From: Candidatus Defluviilinea gracilis
Lineage (GTDB): Bacteria; Chloroflexota; Anaerolineae; Anaerolineales; Villigracilaceae
NCBI GenBank assembly: GCA_016716235.1
Contig: JADJWS010000003.1
Span: forward strand, 496,001-560,000
DNA length: 64,000 nucleotides
Direction: 5' to 3'
The notes below the pieces were generated by a model that was not told where the DNA came from, did no database searches, and worked only from the letters and a program-made list of their open reading frames with translations. Below are positions 8,291-16,700 of this stretch, in pieces. Both the position numbers and the translations under genes were made by a program. How positions within the stretch are numbered: the first letter of the stretch is position 1; each line of letters begins with the position of its first letter.

Positions 8291-8348
8291 TACGAGTTAC
8301 GGGATACGCAGTACGGAGTACGAAGTATTGCGTACTGCGTATTGCGTA
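8291..8348. repeat. TACG-word spacer repeat
   Basis: Words such as TACGGAGTACG and GCGTACTGCGTATTGCGTA read out then back, making an imperfect hairpin between dnaB and the DnaD-like gene. Confidence 0.55.
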
Positions 8349-8349
8349 G

Positions 8350-9015
8350 ATGAAGGTTATGAAGACTTTCCGTGGATTTACCGACTCCGAGACATTCATT
8401 TCTCTGCCTGATAAGTTCTTTCACGAGTTGTTGAAAGAGATTGACGATGCGGCGGAGTTGAAAGTGACGCTGTATTTTCTCTGGCGCGCGGAGCATATGG
8501 ACAGTCCGTTTCGGGCGTTGACGAAGATGGATTTCGATGTGAAGGAGTTGGGGCTGGGGGCGGAGGAGATCAAGCGCGGGCTGGAGAAAGCCGTCAAACG
8601 CGGGAGCCTGCTGACGGTCGAAAGAGAAGCGGTGGTTTACTTCCTGTTGAATTCTCCGAGGGGACGGGCGGGAATCCAAGCGATAGAAAGTGGAAAGTGG
8701 AATCCATCCAGTGTTGTTTCTGCGCCGCCGATGGAGCGACCGAATGTGTTTCGGTTGTACGAGGAGAATATCGGTCCGCTGACGCCGATGATCGCGGACG
8801 CGTTGAAAGATGCGGAAGGGACGTATCATGCGGAGTGGATCGCCGAGGCGATCGAGCTCGCGGTGAAAAATAACAAACGCAATTGGAAATATTGCGAAGC
8901 GATTTTGAAACGATGGAAAGATGAAGGCAGGCATGGAAAAACGAATCAACGGGACGCTCGACAAGGTTCTGAGCGCTACACAAAAAGCGAGTTCGCCGAA
9001 TATCTCGATGGATAA
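8350..9015 (+). CDS. DnaD-like replication/primosome protein
   Basis: 221 residues. The N-terminal ~110 residues look like a winged-helix domain (LPDKFFHELLKEI, then ELKVTLYFLWRAEHM). The C-terminal part from about 128 (NVFRLYEENIGPLTPMI ... AIELAVKNNKRNWKYCEAIL) matches the DnaD/DnaB_2 domain (PF07261) with its conserved tryptophan and YxxxIL. In Firmicutes such proteins help load the replicative helicase. The position directly after dnaB and before a loader ATPase supports the same job. The gene overlaps the next by up to 83 bases. A second ATG at 8359 is also possible. Confidence 0.82.
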   Translation: MKVMKTFRGFTDSETFISLPDKFFHELLKEIDDAAELKVTLYFLWRAEHMDSPFRALTKMDFDVKELGLGAEEIKRGLEKAVKRGSLLTVEREAVVYFLLNSPRGRAGIQAIESGKWNPSSVVSAPPMERPNVFRLYEENIGPLTPMIADALKDAEGTYHAEWIAEAIELAVKNNKRNWKYCEAILKRWKDEGRHGKTNQRDARQGSERYTKSEFAEYLDG

Positions 9016-10450
9016 CGTCGCGCCGTTGCTCGGTAAGCCCGATTGCCCATACTGCGGAGGCGTGGGCTTCTTGCGCGTGGACGTGCCAGTGGGACACGAA
9101 AAATTCGGTCGGCTTGAACCGTGCGTGTGCCGCGCGAATGAGATCGCGGACAACGCGCGCCAGCGTTTGTACGAGATGAGCAATCTCGAACGGCTGAGTC
9201 ATCTCACGTTTGCGAATTTCAACTCGTCGGGCAACCCCAAAGCGGAATTTGTCTCGCCGCAGGAAGTGGCGAGTCTGCGCGACGCGCTCGACGCTTCGGA
9301 ACATTTTGCAAAAACATTGAGCGGATGGTTGTTGCTCGAAGGCTCGTACGGATGCGGCAAGACGCATCTCGCCGCGGCGATTGCAAATGAATGCGTGCAA
9401 CGCGGCGTGCCGACGTTGTTTATCACTGTCCCCGATCTGCTCGATTCACTTCGCTTCGCGTATGCCGACCCCGAAACAACTTTTGAGGAACGCTTTGAAA
9501 CCATCCGCACCGCAGACTTGCTCGTGATGGATGATTTCGGCACACAGAACGCAACCCCATGGGCGCAGGAAAAACTATTCCAGATCATCAACGCGCGGTA
9601 CATCAACAAACTCCCGACGGTCATCACGACGAATTTGATTCTGGATGAAGTCGAGAGCCGCATCCGTTCGCGTTTGCAGGATGCGGAGTTCGTGAAATAC
9701 ATCCGCATCACCGCGCCCGACTTCCGCCGTCCCACCGAGACAAGCAACCCTGGCATCTCGATGCTGTCGCTTTCGCACATCAAGGACTTGTCATTTGGCA
9801 ATTTTGAAACACGCGACGATGAGGTCGGCAAGGAAATTGTCACGACGATCACGAAGGAGCGACAAGATCGTTACGGACGTCCCGTCAAAGACAAAGAGAT
9901 CGTGCGCGAGAAAGTCACCGCGCAACACATCAAGCGCTTGCACGAGGCGCTGGATGCGGCTGTCCATTTTGCGGAGGGTCCCAACGGCTGGCTGGTGATC
10001 CTCGGCGGATCGCACTCAGGCAAGACGCATCTCGCCGCGGCGGTTGGGAATTATCGCCTGCTCCTCGGCGGACAAGCGATCCTTGCGGAAGTATCGACTC
10101 TGTTGGATTATCTCAAAGCCACCTTTCGCCCCAACTCGGACGTGACGTTTGATCGCCGTTCCTACGAAATCCGCACCACACCCCTGCTCATGCTCGACGA
10201 CCTGAAAGAAAGCGGAATCAGTTCCGTGTGGGCAGAGGATAAACTGCACCAGATTTTGAATCACCGCTACTACGCCAACCTGCCGACGGTGATCACGTCC
10301 ACGCTTGACCCCGAGTCGTTTGCGAAGAGTTACCCGAGTTTGTGGAATAAGTTGCTGGATACGGGCAAGTGTCAGATCTGCGTGATTGATATGCCGCCGT
10401 ATCGGAGAGTCGGCAAGACGAAGAAGGCGGCGAAGAAAACGTCTAAATGA
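8933..10450 (+). CDS. Tandem DnaC/DnaI-like AAA+ helicase loader
   Basis: 505 residues from the ATG at 8933, which has GAAGGCAGG just upstream; ATGs at 8921 and 9008 are alternatives. A zinc-finger-like N-terminus (CPYC at 38-41, CVC at 64-66) precedes a full AAA+ module: GSYGCGKT at 137-144, LLVMDDFG at 196-203, LPTVITTN for sensor 1. A second full module follows: GSHSGKTH near 360-367, LLMLDDLK at 418-425, LPTVITST. DnaC/DnaI loaders normally have one AAA+ domain in 240-310 residues, so this is an in-frame duplication. The second Walker A has Ser-Gly-Lys-Thr, the second Walker B lacks Phe-Gly. It ends in a Lys-rich tail. Expected to load DnaB together with the DnaD-like protein. Confidence 0.85.
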   Translation: MEKRINGTLDKVLSATQKASSPNISMDNVAPLLGKPDCPYCGGVGFLRVDVPVGHEKFGRLEPCVCRANEIADNARQRLYEMSNLERLSHLTFANFNSSGNPKAEFVSPQEVASLRDALDASEHFAKTLSGWLLLEGSYGCGKTHLAAAIANECVQRGVPTLFITVPDLLDSLRFAYADPETTFEERFETIRTADLLVMDDFGTQNATPWAQEKLFQIINARYINKLPTVITTNLILDEVESRIRSRLQDAEFVKYIRITAPDFRRPTETSNPGISMLSLSHIKDLSFGNFETRDDEVGKEIVTTITKERQDRYGRPVKDKEIVREKVTAQHIKRLHEALDAAVHFAEGPNGWLVILGGSHSGKTHLAAAVGNYRLLLGGQAILAEVSTLLDYLKATFRPNSDVTFDRRSYEIRTTPLLMLDDLKESGISSVWAEDKLHQILNHRYYANLPTVITSTLDPESFAKSYPSLWNKLLDTGKCQICVIDMPPYRRVGKTKKAAKKTSK

Positions 10451-10539
10451 TTAGCCGAAAGGCAGTTCAATTTCACCTACTCCATCGCCAAAATAAGACT
10501 CTGCTGTTTGCGATATACTGAAATTTGGAGATTAAAACC

Positions 10540-10744
10540 ATGACCCAATTCAATCGCATCACATTCGATCCGTTAGTGATGGGCGGGCGCCTTGGTCGTT
10601 AATCTCGTCGCTAACGGGATGAATGCCGCCGAGATCGTGAAGGATTATCCCTATCTCGAGGAGGAAGACGTTCGTCAGGCTCTGCAATACGCGGCGTGGC
10701 TCGCAGACGAATCGATTCAAATACTGGAACCGTCTGCCGCATGA
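10540..10744 (+). pseudogene. DUF433 antitoxin gene, internally deleted and frameshifted
   Basis: GGAG 10 nt upstream and ATG at 10540 start MTQFNRITFDPLVMGGR, the usual DUF433 (PF04255) opening, but the frame stops three codons later. A second frame from about 10590 continues the family: LVVNLVANGM, then AAEIVKDYPYLEEEDVRQAL and a TGA at 10742. The missing part between is the family's central PCIRG-type segment, so about 30-35 bases have been lost and the frame broken. DUF433 proteins are usually antitoxins paired with a DUF5615 PIN-like toxin gene placed downstream; no toxin remains. The DNA-binding helix-turn-helix half is still readable. Confidence 0.75.
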
Positions 10745-10784
10745 GGTTTCGGCGGGTCGCGTAGCATCCTGCCTCAGTTCATGA

Positions 10785-10830
10785 AAGTCCGCTCAAGCGG
10801 ACTCATTACGCCAGCCCCGAAGGGGCTTCC
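10785..10830. repeat. Two adjacent palindromes
   Basis: AGTCCGCTCAAGCGGACT (perfect, 2-nt loop) is followed by AGCCCCGAAGGGGCT, a member of the CCCGAAGGG family seen at 3882 and 30098. Confidence 0.7.
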
Positions 10831-10925
10831 ACATGCTGAGCCTTGGATTGAGCTTGTCGAAATCAGGTAGCTTTAGCCCCGCTCGTTGAAAATCGCTGAG
10901 CAGTTACTACATCTATCTGTAACTC

Positions 10926-10962
10926 AACAAAAAACAACCTCCACGCGGAGGTTGTTTTATTT
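10926..10962. terminator. Bidirectional terminator-like hairpin
   Basis: AAAACAACCTCC, 4-nt loop, and its complement GGAGGTTGTTTT, with A-run before and T-rich TTTTATTT after. It makes a small overlapping open frame at 10886-11095 unlikely to be a gene. Confidence 0.65.
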
Positions 10963-11331
10963 CCAAAAATCATCAACCCAGTTGAAAACTCTCCTCAACG
11001 AGGCTTATGAGAATCTGCATAGGCACATCTGGAATAATCTTCCGCGTCTTGATATAAAGCGGCGGGAAATCAACTCTGTTGAGGAGAACTACTGAATGTT
11101 ACCTACCTACTTACTGTCCCTGCGCGAAGGATTCGAAAGAGCGATCTACCATCTATCCGCAACGATTGATCGCCATGGAAAGGTTATAATGACGAGGAAG
11201 AGAAATTAAGCAAAGATACCCCGGCTCAAAGGCAAAAGCCGAAGGCTGGTAAACGAGAGATAGAAACGATCCTACAATTCAATATCCGAGATCAAGCAAA
11301 GTAAAGTAACGTATTTATCCATGGAGGTTAG

Positions 11332-12186
11332 ATGACAACGCCTACACCGACAATCTCAGAGATTCGTCAATATCTAACGGGTTTTTCTCAAGAAGGCGGC
11401 GAAAACTGGCAGGAGGAGAATCAGCGGTATTTAGACGCCCACGCGCATCGTTTTCACGAATCCCTGCGCTTTATACCGTCTGGAAATCAGGGCGAGAGGC
11501 TGTTAGAACTGGGGGCGGCGCCTTATTTCACCACCTTGTTGCTGAAAAAGTATTTTCCGTACTCGTTGTCCCTGTCAAATGCGGTTATTCCCGGAGAACC
11601 GTCTGAAAGTTCGATCAAACTCACAAAGCCCGCCATCGGCGAGGAGCATGTGTTTAAGTATCAGACCTTCAACGTCGAACTGGACCGTTACCCATACCCC
11701 GACCATAGTTTCGATACCGTGTTGTGCTGGGAAATCATCGAGCACCTGGCGCTTGACCCTACGCATATGCTGATGGAAATCCATCGCGTGCTCAAGCCCG
11801 GCGGCAAGTTATTGATCACGACCCCCAACGTGCTTGTATTGCGCAATATCCTTGCCCTGCTTAAAAACAGGCAAAATATCTATCATCCCTACTCGGGTTA
11901 TGGCGTGTACGGCCGCCACAACCGGGAATGGACGCTGGATGAATTGACCCAGATATTAACCGGTTGCGGCTATTCGATACGCGCCGCGGAAATTGTCGAT
12001 ACGTATGCTCATCGCGGATACTCGAAGATGCTAAAATGGTTCTTTCCATCCCTTCGCGATATGCTTGTGGTTCTCGCGCAGGCAGAAAACAACGCGCCAC
12101 CATACTACCCGGAGAACCTCTATACCTCCCTGCCTAAAAATTACTTGAGTGAGAACCCGATACCCAGCCACTTGCAAGACTCTTGA
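11332..12186 (+). CDS. Class I SAM-dependent methyltransferase
   Basis: 284 residues, with GGAGGTTAG directly before the ATG. Motif I is LLELGAAPYFTTLLLKK near residue 61, a slightly altered glycine-rich loop. Motif II/III follows as FDTVLCWEIIEHL, and LKPGGKLLITTPN is the typical beta4-beta5 stretch. This is the Methyltransf_11 fold, which moves a methyl group from S-adenosylmethionine to a small or sugar-like substrate. The C-terminal ~90 residues (DELTQILTGCGYSI onward) are typical of capsule or lipid glycan methyltransferases. It lies upstream of metK, but metK has its own promoter and riboswitch, so co-regulation is not shown. Confidence 0.85.
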   Translation: MTTPTPTISEIRQYLTGFSQEGGENWQEENQRYLDAHAHRFHESLRFIPSGNQGERLLELGAAPYFTTLLLKKYFPYSLSLSNAVIPGEPSESSIKLTKPAIGEEHVFKYQTFNVELDRYPYPDHSFDTVLCWEIIEHLALDPTHMLMEIHRVLKPGGKLLITTPNVLVLRNILALLKNRQNIYHPYSGYGVYGRHNREWTLDELTQILTGCGYSIRAAEIVDTYAHRGYSKMLKWFFPSLRDMLVVLAQAENNAPPYYPENLYTSLPKNYLSENPIPSHLQDS

Positions 12187-12214
12187 TCCTCATCCGTTGG
12201 GAGCGGCAATAAAA

Positions 12215-12244
12215 TTGACTCAACCCCTCTCCATGTGGTACACT
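12215..12244 (+). promoter_or_regulatory. metK promoter
   Basis: TTGACT (12215-12220), 18-bp spacer, TACACT (12239-12244). The predicted start near 12251 lies just before the riboswitch. Confidence 0.7.
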
Positions 12245-12273
12245 GCCGCCACAATTCAATAGCCCTGCAAGGC

Positions 12274-12399
12274 GCTCTTATCCAGAGAGGCGGAGGGAAC
12301 GGCCCGACGATGCCTCGACAACCTATCAACAATGTTCTCATTAGACTACCGTTGAAAAGGTGCCAATTCCTACAGACGGATGTTCTGGGAGATGAGAGG
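12274..12399 (+). ncRNA. SAM-I (S-box) riboswitch
   Basis: The full S-box core is readable in order: CTCTTATCCAGAGAGGCGGA (P1/P2 and kink-turn), GGGAACGGCCC, TGCCTCGACAACC (the GCAACC-type J3/4), AGGTGCCAATTCC and the closing GGGAGATGAGAG, which pairs with the opening CTCTTATC. It binds S-adenosylmethionine. With ligand the downstream terminator at 12418-12456 is expected to form and stop transcription of metK, the enzyme that makes the ligand. Confidence 0.95.
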
Positions 12400-12417
12400 G
12401 TTTCAAACCAAAAACTG

Positions 12418-12456
12418 ATTTGCCCTTTCTGCTCGTCTGAAAGGGCAAATTTTTTT
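12418..12456 (+). terminator. Riboswitch-controlled terminator before metK
   Basis: Perfect 12-bp stem ATTTGCCCTTTC with its complement around a 9-nt loop, followed by seven T residues. It stands between the SAM-I aptamer and the ribosome-binding site AAAGGAG (12457-12463). Confidence 0.93.
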
Positions 12457-12473
12457 AAAGGAGTTAGAACGAA

Positions 12474-13685
12474 ATGAGCAACACTTTTATGACCTCCCCC
12501 AAACTGATGTTCACGTCTGAATCAGTGACGGAGGGACACCCCGACAAAATGTGCGATCAGATCTCGGACGCGGTGCTGGACGCCTGCCTTGAGCAGGACC
12601 CCCGCTCGCGCGTGGCGTGTGAGACCGCCACCAAGACCGGCTTCGTGATGCTGTTGGGCGAGATTACCACCAACGCGAGTTTCAATTACGACGCGCTCGT
12701 CCGCAAGGTGGTGAACGAGATCGGCTACGACTCGAGCGAAAAAGGATTCGACGGCAACACCTGCGGCGTGCAGGTTGCCATTGCCAAACAATCCGGCGAC
12801 ATCGCCATGGGCGTGGATAAAGCCCTCGAAGCCAAAGCCGGCGAAATGACCGAAGCCGAAGTGGAAGCGGTCGGCGCAGGCGACCAAGGCATGATGTTCG
12901 GTTTCGCGTGCAACGAAACGCCCACCCTCATGCCCCTCCCCATCTACCTCGCGCACAAGTTGACCCGTAGACAAAGCGAACTCCGCAGAGATGGGAGCAT
13001 CCCCTGGCTGAGACCCGATGCGAAGAGTCAGGTTACGATCGAATACTCGCAAGGCAAGCCCGTCCGCGTCGATACGGTTCTCATCTCCACACAACACGCG
13101 CCGGATGTTTCGCAAAACGAAATCACCGAGATCGTCACCGATCAGATCATCATGCCTGCGCTTCCCGAAAACATGGTGGACAAACATGTGAAGGTGTACG
13201 TCAACCCAACCGGGCGATTCGTGGTCGGCGGTCCGATGGGCGATGCGGGCGTCACCGGTCGCAAGATCATCGTAGATACCTACGGCGGCATGGGACGTCA
13301 CGGCGGCGGCGCGTTCAGCGGCAAAGATCCCACAAAGGTGGATCGCTCCGCGGCATATGCGGCTCGCTACGTGGCGAAGAACATCGTCGCCGCGGGACTC
13401 GCGGATCGAGTCGAAGTGCAAGTTGCCTACGCGATTGGAGTCGCGCGTCCGCTTTCGGTGAACGTCGAAACCTTCGGCACCGCGAAGATTGCGGATGAAA
13501 AGATCGCCTCCCTTGTGGATGAGTATTTTGACCTCCGCCCCGGCGCGATCATCCGTGATTTGGGCTTGCGCGCGCCGATCTACCGCAAAACCGCCGCCTA
13601 CGGTCACTTCGGTCGCGACGATATCGAATTCCCATGGGAACGGACCGACAAAGCCAGCGCGCTGAAACAAGCCGCGGGTCTATAA
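12474..13685 (+). CDS. metK: S-adenosylmethionine synthetase
   Basis: 403 residues, normal length. Three-domain MetK fold with TSESVTEGHPDKMCDQISD at the N-terminus (ATP and methionine site), the hexapeptide GAGDQGMMFG near 136-145 and the P-loop-like GGGAFSGKDPTKVDRSAAYA near 279. It makes S-adenosylmethionine from ATP and methionine in the cytoplasm. The ribosome-binding site AAAGGAG lies just after the attenuator, so expression is under direct feedback by the SAM-I riboswitch. A long open frame on the opposite strand of this gene is a codon-bias shadow. Confidence 0.98.
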   Translation: MSNTFMTSPKLMFTSESVTEGHPDKMCDQISDAVLDACLEQDPRSRVACETATKTGFVMLLGEITTNASFNYDALVRKVVNEIGYDSSEKGFDGNTCGVQVAIAKQSGDIAMGVDKALEAKAGEMTEAEVEAVGAGDQGMMFGFACNETPTLMPLPIYLAHKLTRRQSELRRDGSIPWLRPDAKSQVTIEYSQGKPVRVDTVLISTQHAPDVSQNEITEIVTDQIIMPALPENMVDKHVKVYVNPTGRFVVGGPMGDAGVTGRKIIVDTYGGMGRHGGGAFSGKDPTKVDRSAAYAARYVAKNIVAAGLADRVEVQVAYAIGVARPLSVNVETFGTAKIADEKIASLVDEYFDLRPGAIIRDLGLRAPIYRKTAAYGHFGRDDIEFPWERTDKASALKQAAGL

Positions 13686-13690
13686 TGAAA

Positions 13691-13730
13691 ATCAAAAAAC
13701 GGACAGCCGCTCGGCTGTCCGTTTTTTGAT
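13691..13730. terminator. Bidirectional terminator between metK and the 1088-residue gene
   Basis: 19-bp perfect stem (ATCAAAAAACGGACAGCCG and complement) with a 2-nt loop; A-run and T-run on its two arms allow it to serve both convergent genes. Confidence 0.92.
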
Positions 13731-13743
13731 TCGTATGACGTTG

Positions 13744-16700
13744 CTACGGTGTGGCTGTTTCCGTCGGGCTTGGAACGATGATGGTCGGCGTCAGAGTTGG
13801 TTCAGGCAATGCTCCATTCGGCGCCGCAAGACCGAGGTGGATGGCTTCGTAATCGAGGAACGCGTCTCCATTCGCATTGTTAGATTTCAAGAGGATGCGG
13901 ATCTCGCCACTGGATGAAATGTAGCGCGAAATGAACGGCAGTGCCATCAACTGCTTGCGCCACTCCACCGAACTATCCACGTTGGTGGCGCCGATCGTGA
14001 GCCATTTCTTAGATCTCCAATCGTACAGCGCAATGGTCCAAACCTGCGTCGAAGGTCCCGGCGATTTATAGTTGAGTTCCAGCGCCATGCCGGTCACCAG
14101 CGAGCGGTTTAAATCTGCCGGGATAAAGAATGACTGGTACCCGTCGTACACGCTAGACGGCGTCTGGAAGGCGACATACGCCTGAGGATTGTTATCCGCT
14201 CCCTTTTGGTCGAACAGGCTCAAACTGGCGAGCGAACCGGTGACCGATCCTTTGCTCGTTGTCCATGCGGTTGGGAAGATCGTGCGAACCAGCGGCGAAC
14301 CGGGAATGGAGGTGTTCGTCGGCAATGGGCTGACCTGCGTAAGCGTATTGGTTGGCACAAACACCGGCGTATTCGTATTCACTGGCGGGTTTGTTACTCC
14401 GACCACCGGCGTGTTCGTGTTCACCGGCGGATTCGTCACTCCGATCACCGGCGTGTTCGTGATGGTCGGCAAACTCGTCGCCGGCGGCAATGGCGTGTTC
14501 GTGACCGTCGCGCTGGGGAGCGCGATACTCGTGGATGTTGCCGTATTCGATACAACAGTTGTCGGCGTGGATGTGAATGTGCTGGTCACCGGCACAGACG
14601 GCGTGTTGGTAGATGTTGACACAAACGTGGGAGTAACGTTCGGGCCCGCCGTTGCGGTTGGTCCGCCTGTGCCATTTGCCGCCTCAGCCCGGGCGATGAC
14701 TTCGATCTCACCAAGGGCGGCGGCATTGCCACTCACCGAATTGAACTGAACGCGCACGACGCGAGTAAACACTTCAGGGAAGTCCACATTCGTGCCTGTG
14801 TCGGTCAACGGACCCGAGTTTTTATTGGCAACTTCAACAGTGCCTGCCGCGTCGCTATACAAACGGACGGTCGCATCCAACACCTTGTTCGATGAGTCGA
14901 AACTGGCAGGGTTATACAAACGCACCGTGCGCACAGTGACTGGAACAGGGAAGGTCAACGTCACCCATTGCGCGCTGGGGTTGCCGCCGCCACTCGACCA
15001 ATAACGCGGGGTGGCGCCGTTGGGGATGCTCATTTTCACGCGACGGTCATTGATGCCGCTGGGCGAACCACTGCCTGTCGAAGAAACCGACACGGTCGCG
15101 CCGGTGGCGAGGTTGGTCCACTTGGCGGCTTCCGCATTAGGCACATCGATCATGGTATGCCCGGCATGACAACCGACACACGCAGTCACTGCGCCGGGGC
15201 GACCATAGTTTTCGCCCGCTACGTGCGCCGCGCCAGGGGATTCGAAGTAGAACTTGTTATTTCCAACCAGCGGAACTTCATAGCCCGGCTGAGCGGAACG
15301 GATCTGCTCGAACAGCGGCACATTGGCTGGGCTTTGCGCCGTCACAGAACCGTCCGGGTTAATCTGCACCTCCTCAAGCAGGATGGGCCAGTCGAAGGCT
15401 TCGATGGAGCCGGTCTGTTGCGAACGCTGGTGATCGATGAAAAAGCGGATGGTGTTCGCCGAACCCACAGGCATGGCGTTGAGAATATTCACATCCACCG
15501 GCGCATTGAAGTACACGTTCAACGCCTGGAAGGTAAACGTCCCATCGGTGTTGTAAGGACCTTGCGCCAGCGGAGGCAGTTGGCTGGGGTTTTGGGTGAT
15601 CTTGTCGGCGATCACCGGCGCGGAACGAGGGCGGATCGCGCGCGCGCGGAGTTCGGTGGTGCCAACGTTATCGTACAGTTTGGTCAAGCCACTGCCATCG
15701 GCATTGATGATGTATAAGCCGTAATCCTGTGTCGCATCTTGCGCCCACGAGATGATCACGCGACCATCGGGCAAGACATCCGGTTCACCGGCGTAATTGC
15801 CCACGTACACGCCGTACGAGTTGGGGTTCGTCTTCACAAACTGTTGAACGCTTTCATCGCGAGTAGTAATGCCGATGATGTGTGAATAGCCATTGGGTCC
15901 GCGCTGGTAGCGTCGGATTCCGCCAAAGCCTGCGGCTTCCGTTCCGTTCGCCATCGGGAAGAAGGTGGTGTAAATGGAACCGTCCGGCGCGATCGACCCG
16001 CCGTACGCATGGTTAATGTTGCTTCCGTTGAACGTCGTGTTGGATTGCCCGGCAAACTGTTCGAGATCGGTGCCATCGGGGTTGATGGAGGCAAGGAACC
16101 AGGAATTGCGTTCCATGTTGAACTTGCCGCCCGGCTCGAAACAGCGCGCGCCGGAACTGTTGAGGGCGCACAAGCCGTCTTTCATAATATATCCGCCGCG
16201 CGGGTCTGGGATGGTGCCCATATCGTTGGTAGCGACATGATGGTTGCGCCACCAGCGCGAAAAAACGATCTTCCCGGTCAACGGGTCGACGAGCGGACGA
16301 TCCGCGCCGTTACGTTCGGATGTGATGCGGTGCAGGTTGGATCCATCGCCGTTGACAACATACAGGTTGCTGGTGCGCGCCGCGCCATACATGCCGAACG
16401 AGGGCCAGCGCGTGGACGAAAACGCAACGCGCCCATCCGGAAGCCAGGCGGGATCTGTATCGTCGTAGCGAGAGAGGGATGAAGCCACCCCGCCAAACTG
16501 CGACATGTTCAGGTTTTGATCTGCAAAGGTGAGTTGCCTTAGCCCGGTGCCGTCCACATTGATCACGTAAAGCCGCCAGGCGCCCGGGTTATTCATCGGA
16601 TTTGACGAATAGGAACCGTTTGCCAAGCCGGCGAACACGATCTTTGTTCCATCGAACGAAACGTCCGGCGCGTTAACGTCGATCAGGTTCATCGACGCGG

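Larger units (their letters stand above)
10451..11331. other. 881-bp spacer with a broken antitoxin gene and hairpins
   Basis: Holds a DUF433 pseudogene (10540-10744), two palindromes (10785-10830), a bidirectional terminator-like hairpin (10930-10960) and, from about 11185, what looks like the leader of the following methyltransferase gene. I found no intact gene in the rest. Confidence 0.6.

Noticed and set aside
10886..11095. Small open frame of 69 codons
   Set aside because: It contains a complete bidirectional terminator hairpin and lacks a ribosome-binding site.
12274..12399. Possible other purine or cobalamin riboswitch
   Set aside because: The order and sequence of conserved elements match SAM-I throughout, and the gene controlled is metK.
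12522..13670. Long open frame of 382 codons antisense to metK
   Set aside because: It mirrors metK codon bias in the opposite strand, has no family features, and metK with its riboswitch is certain.
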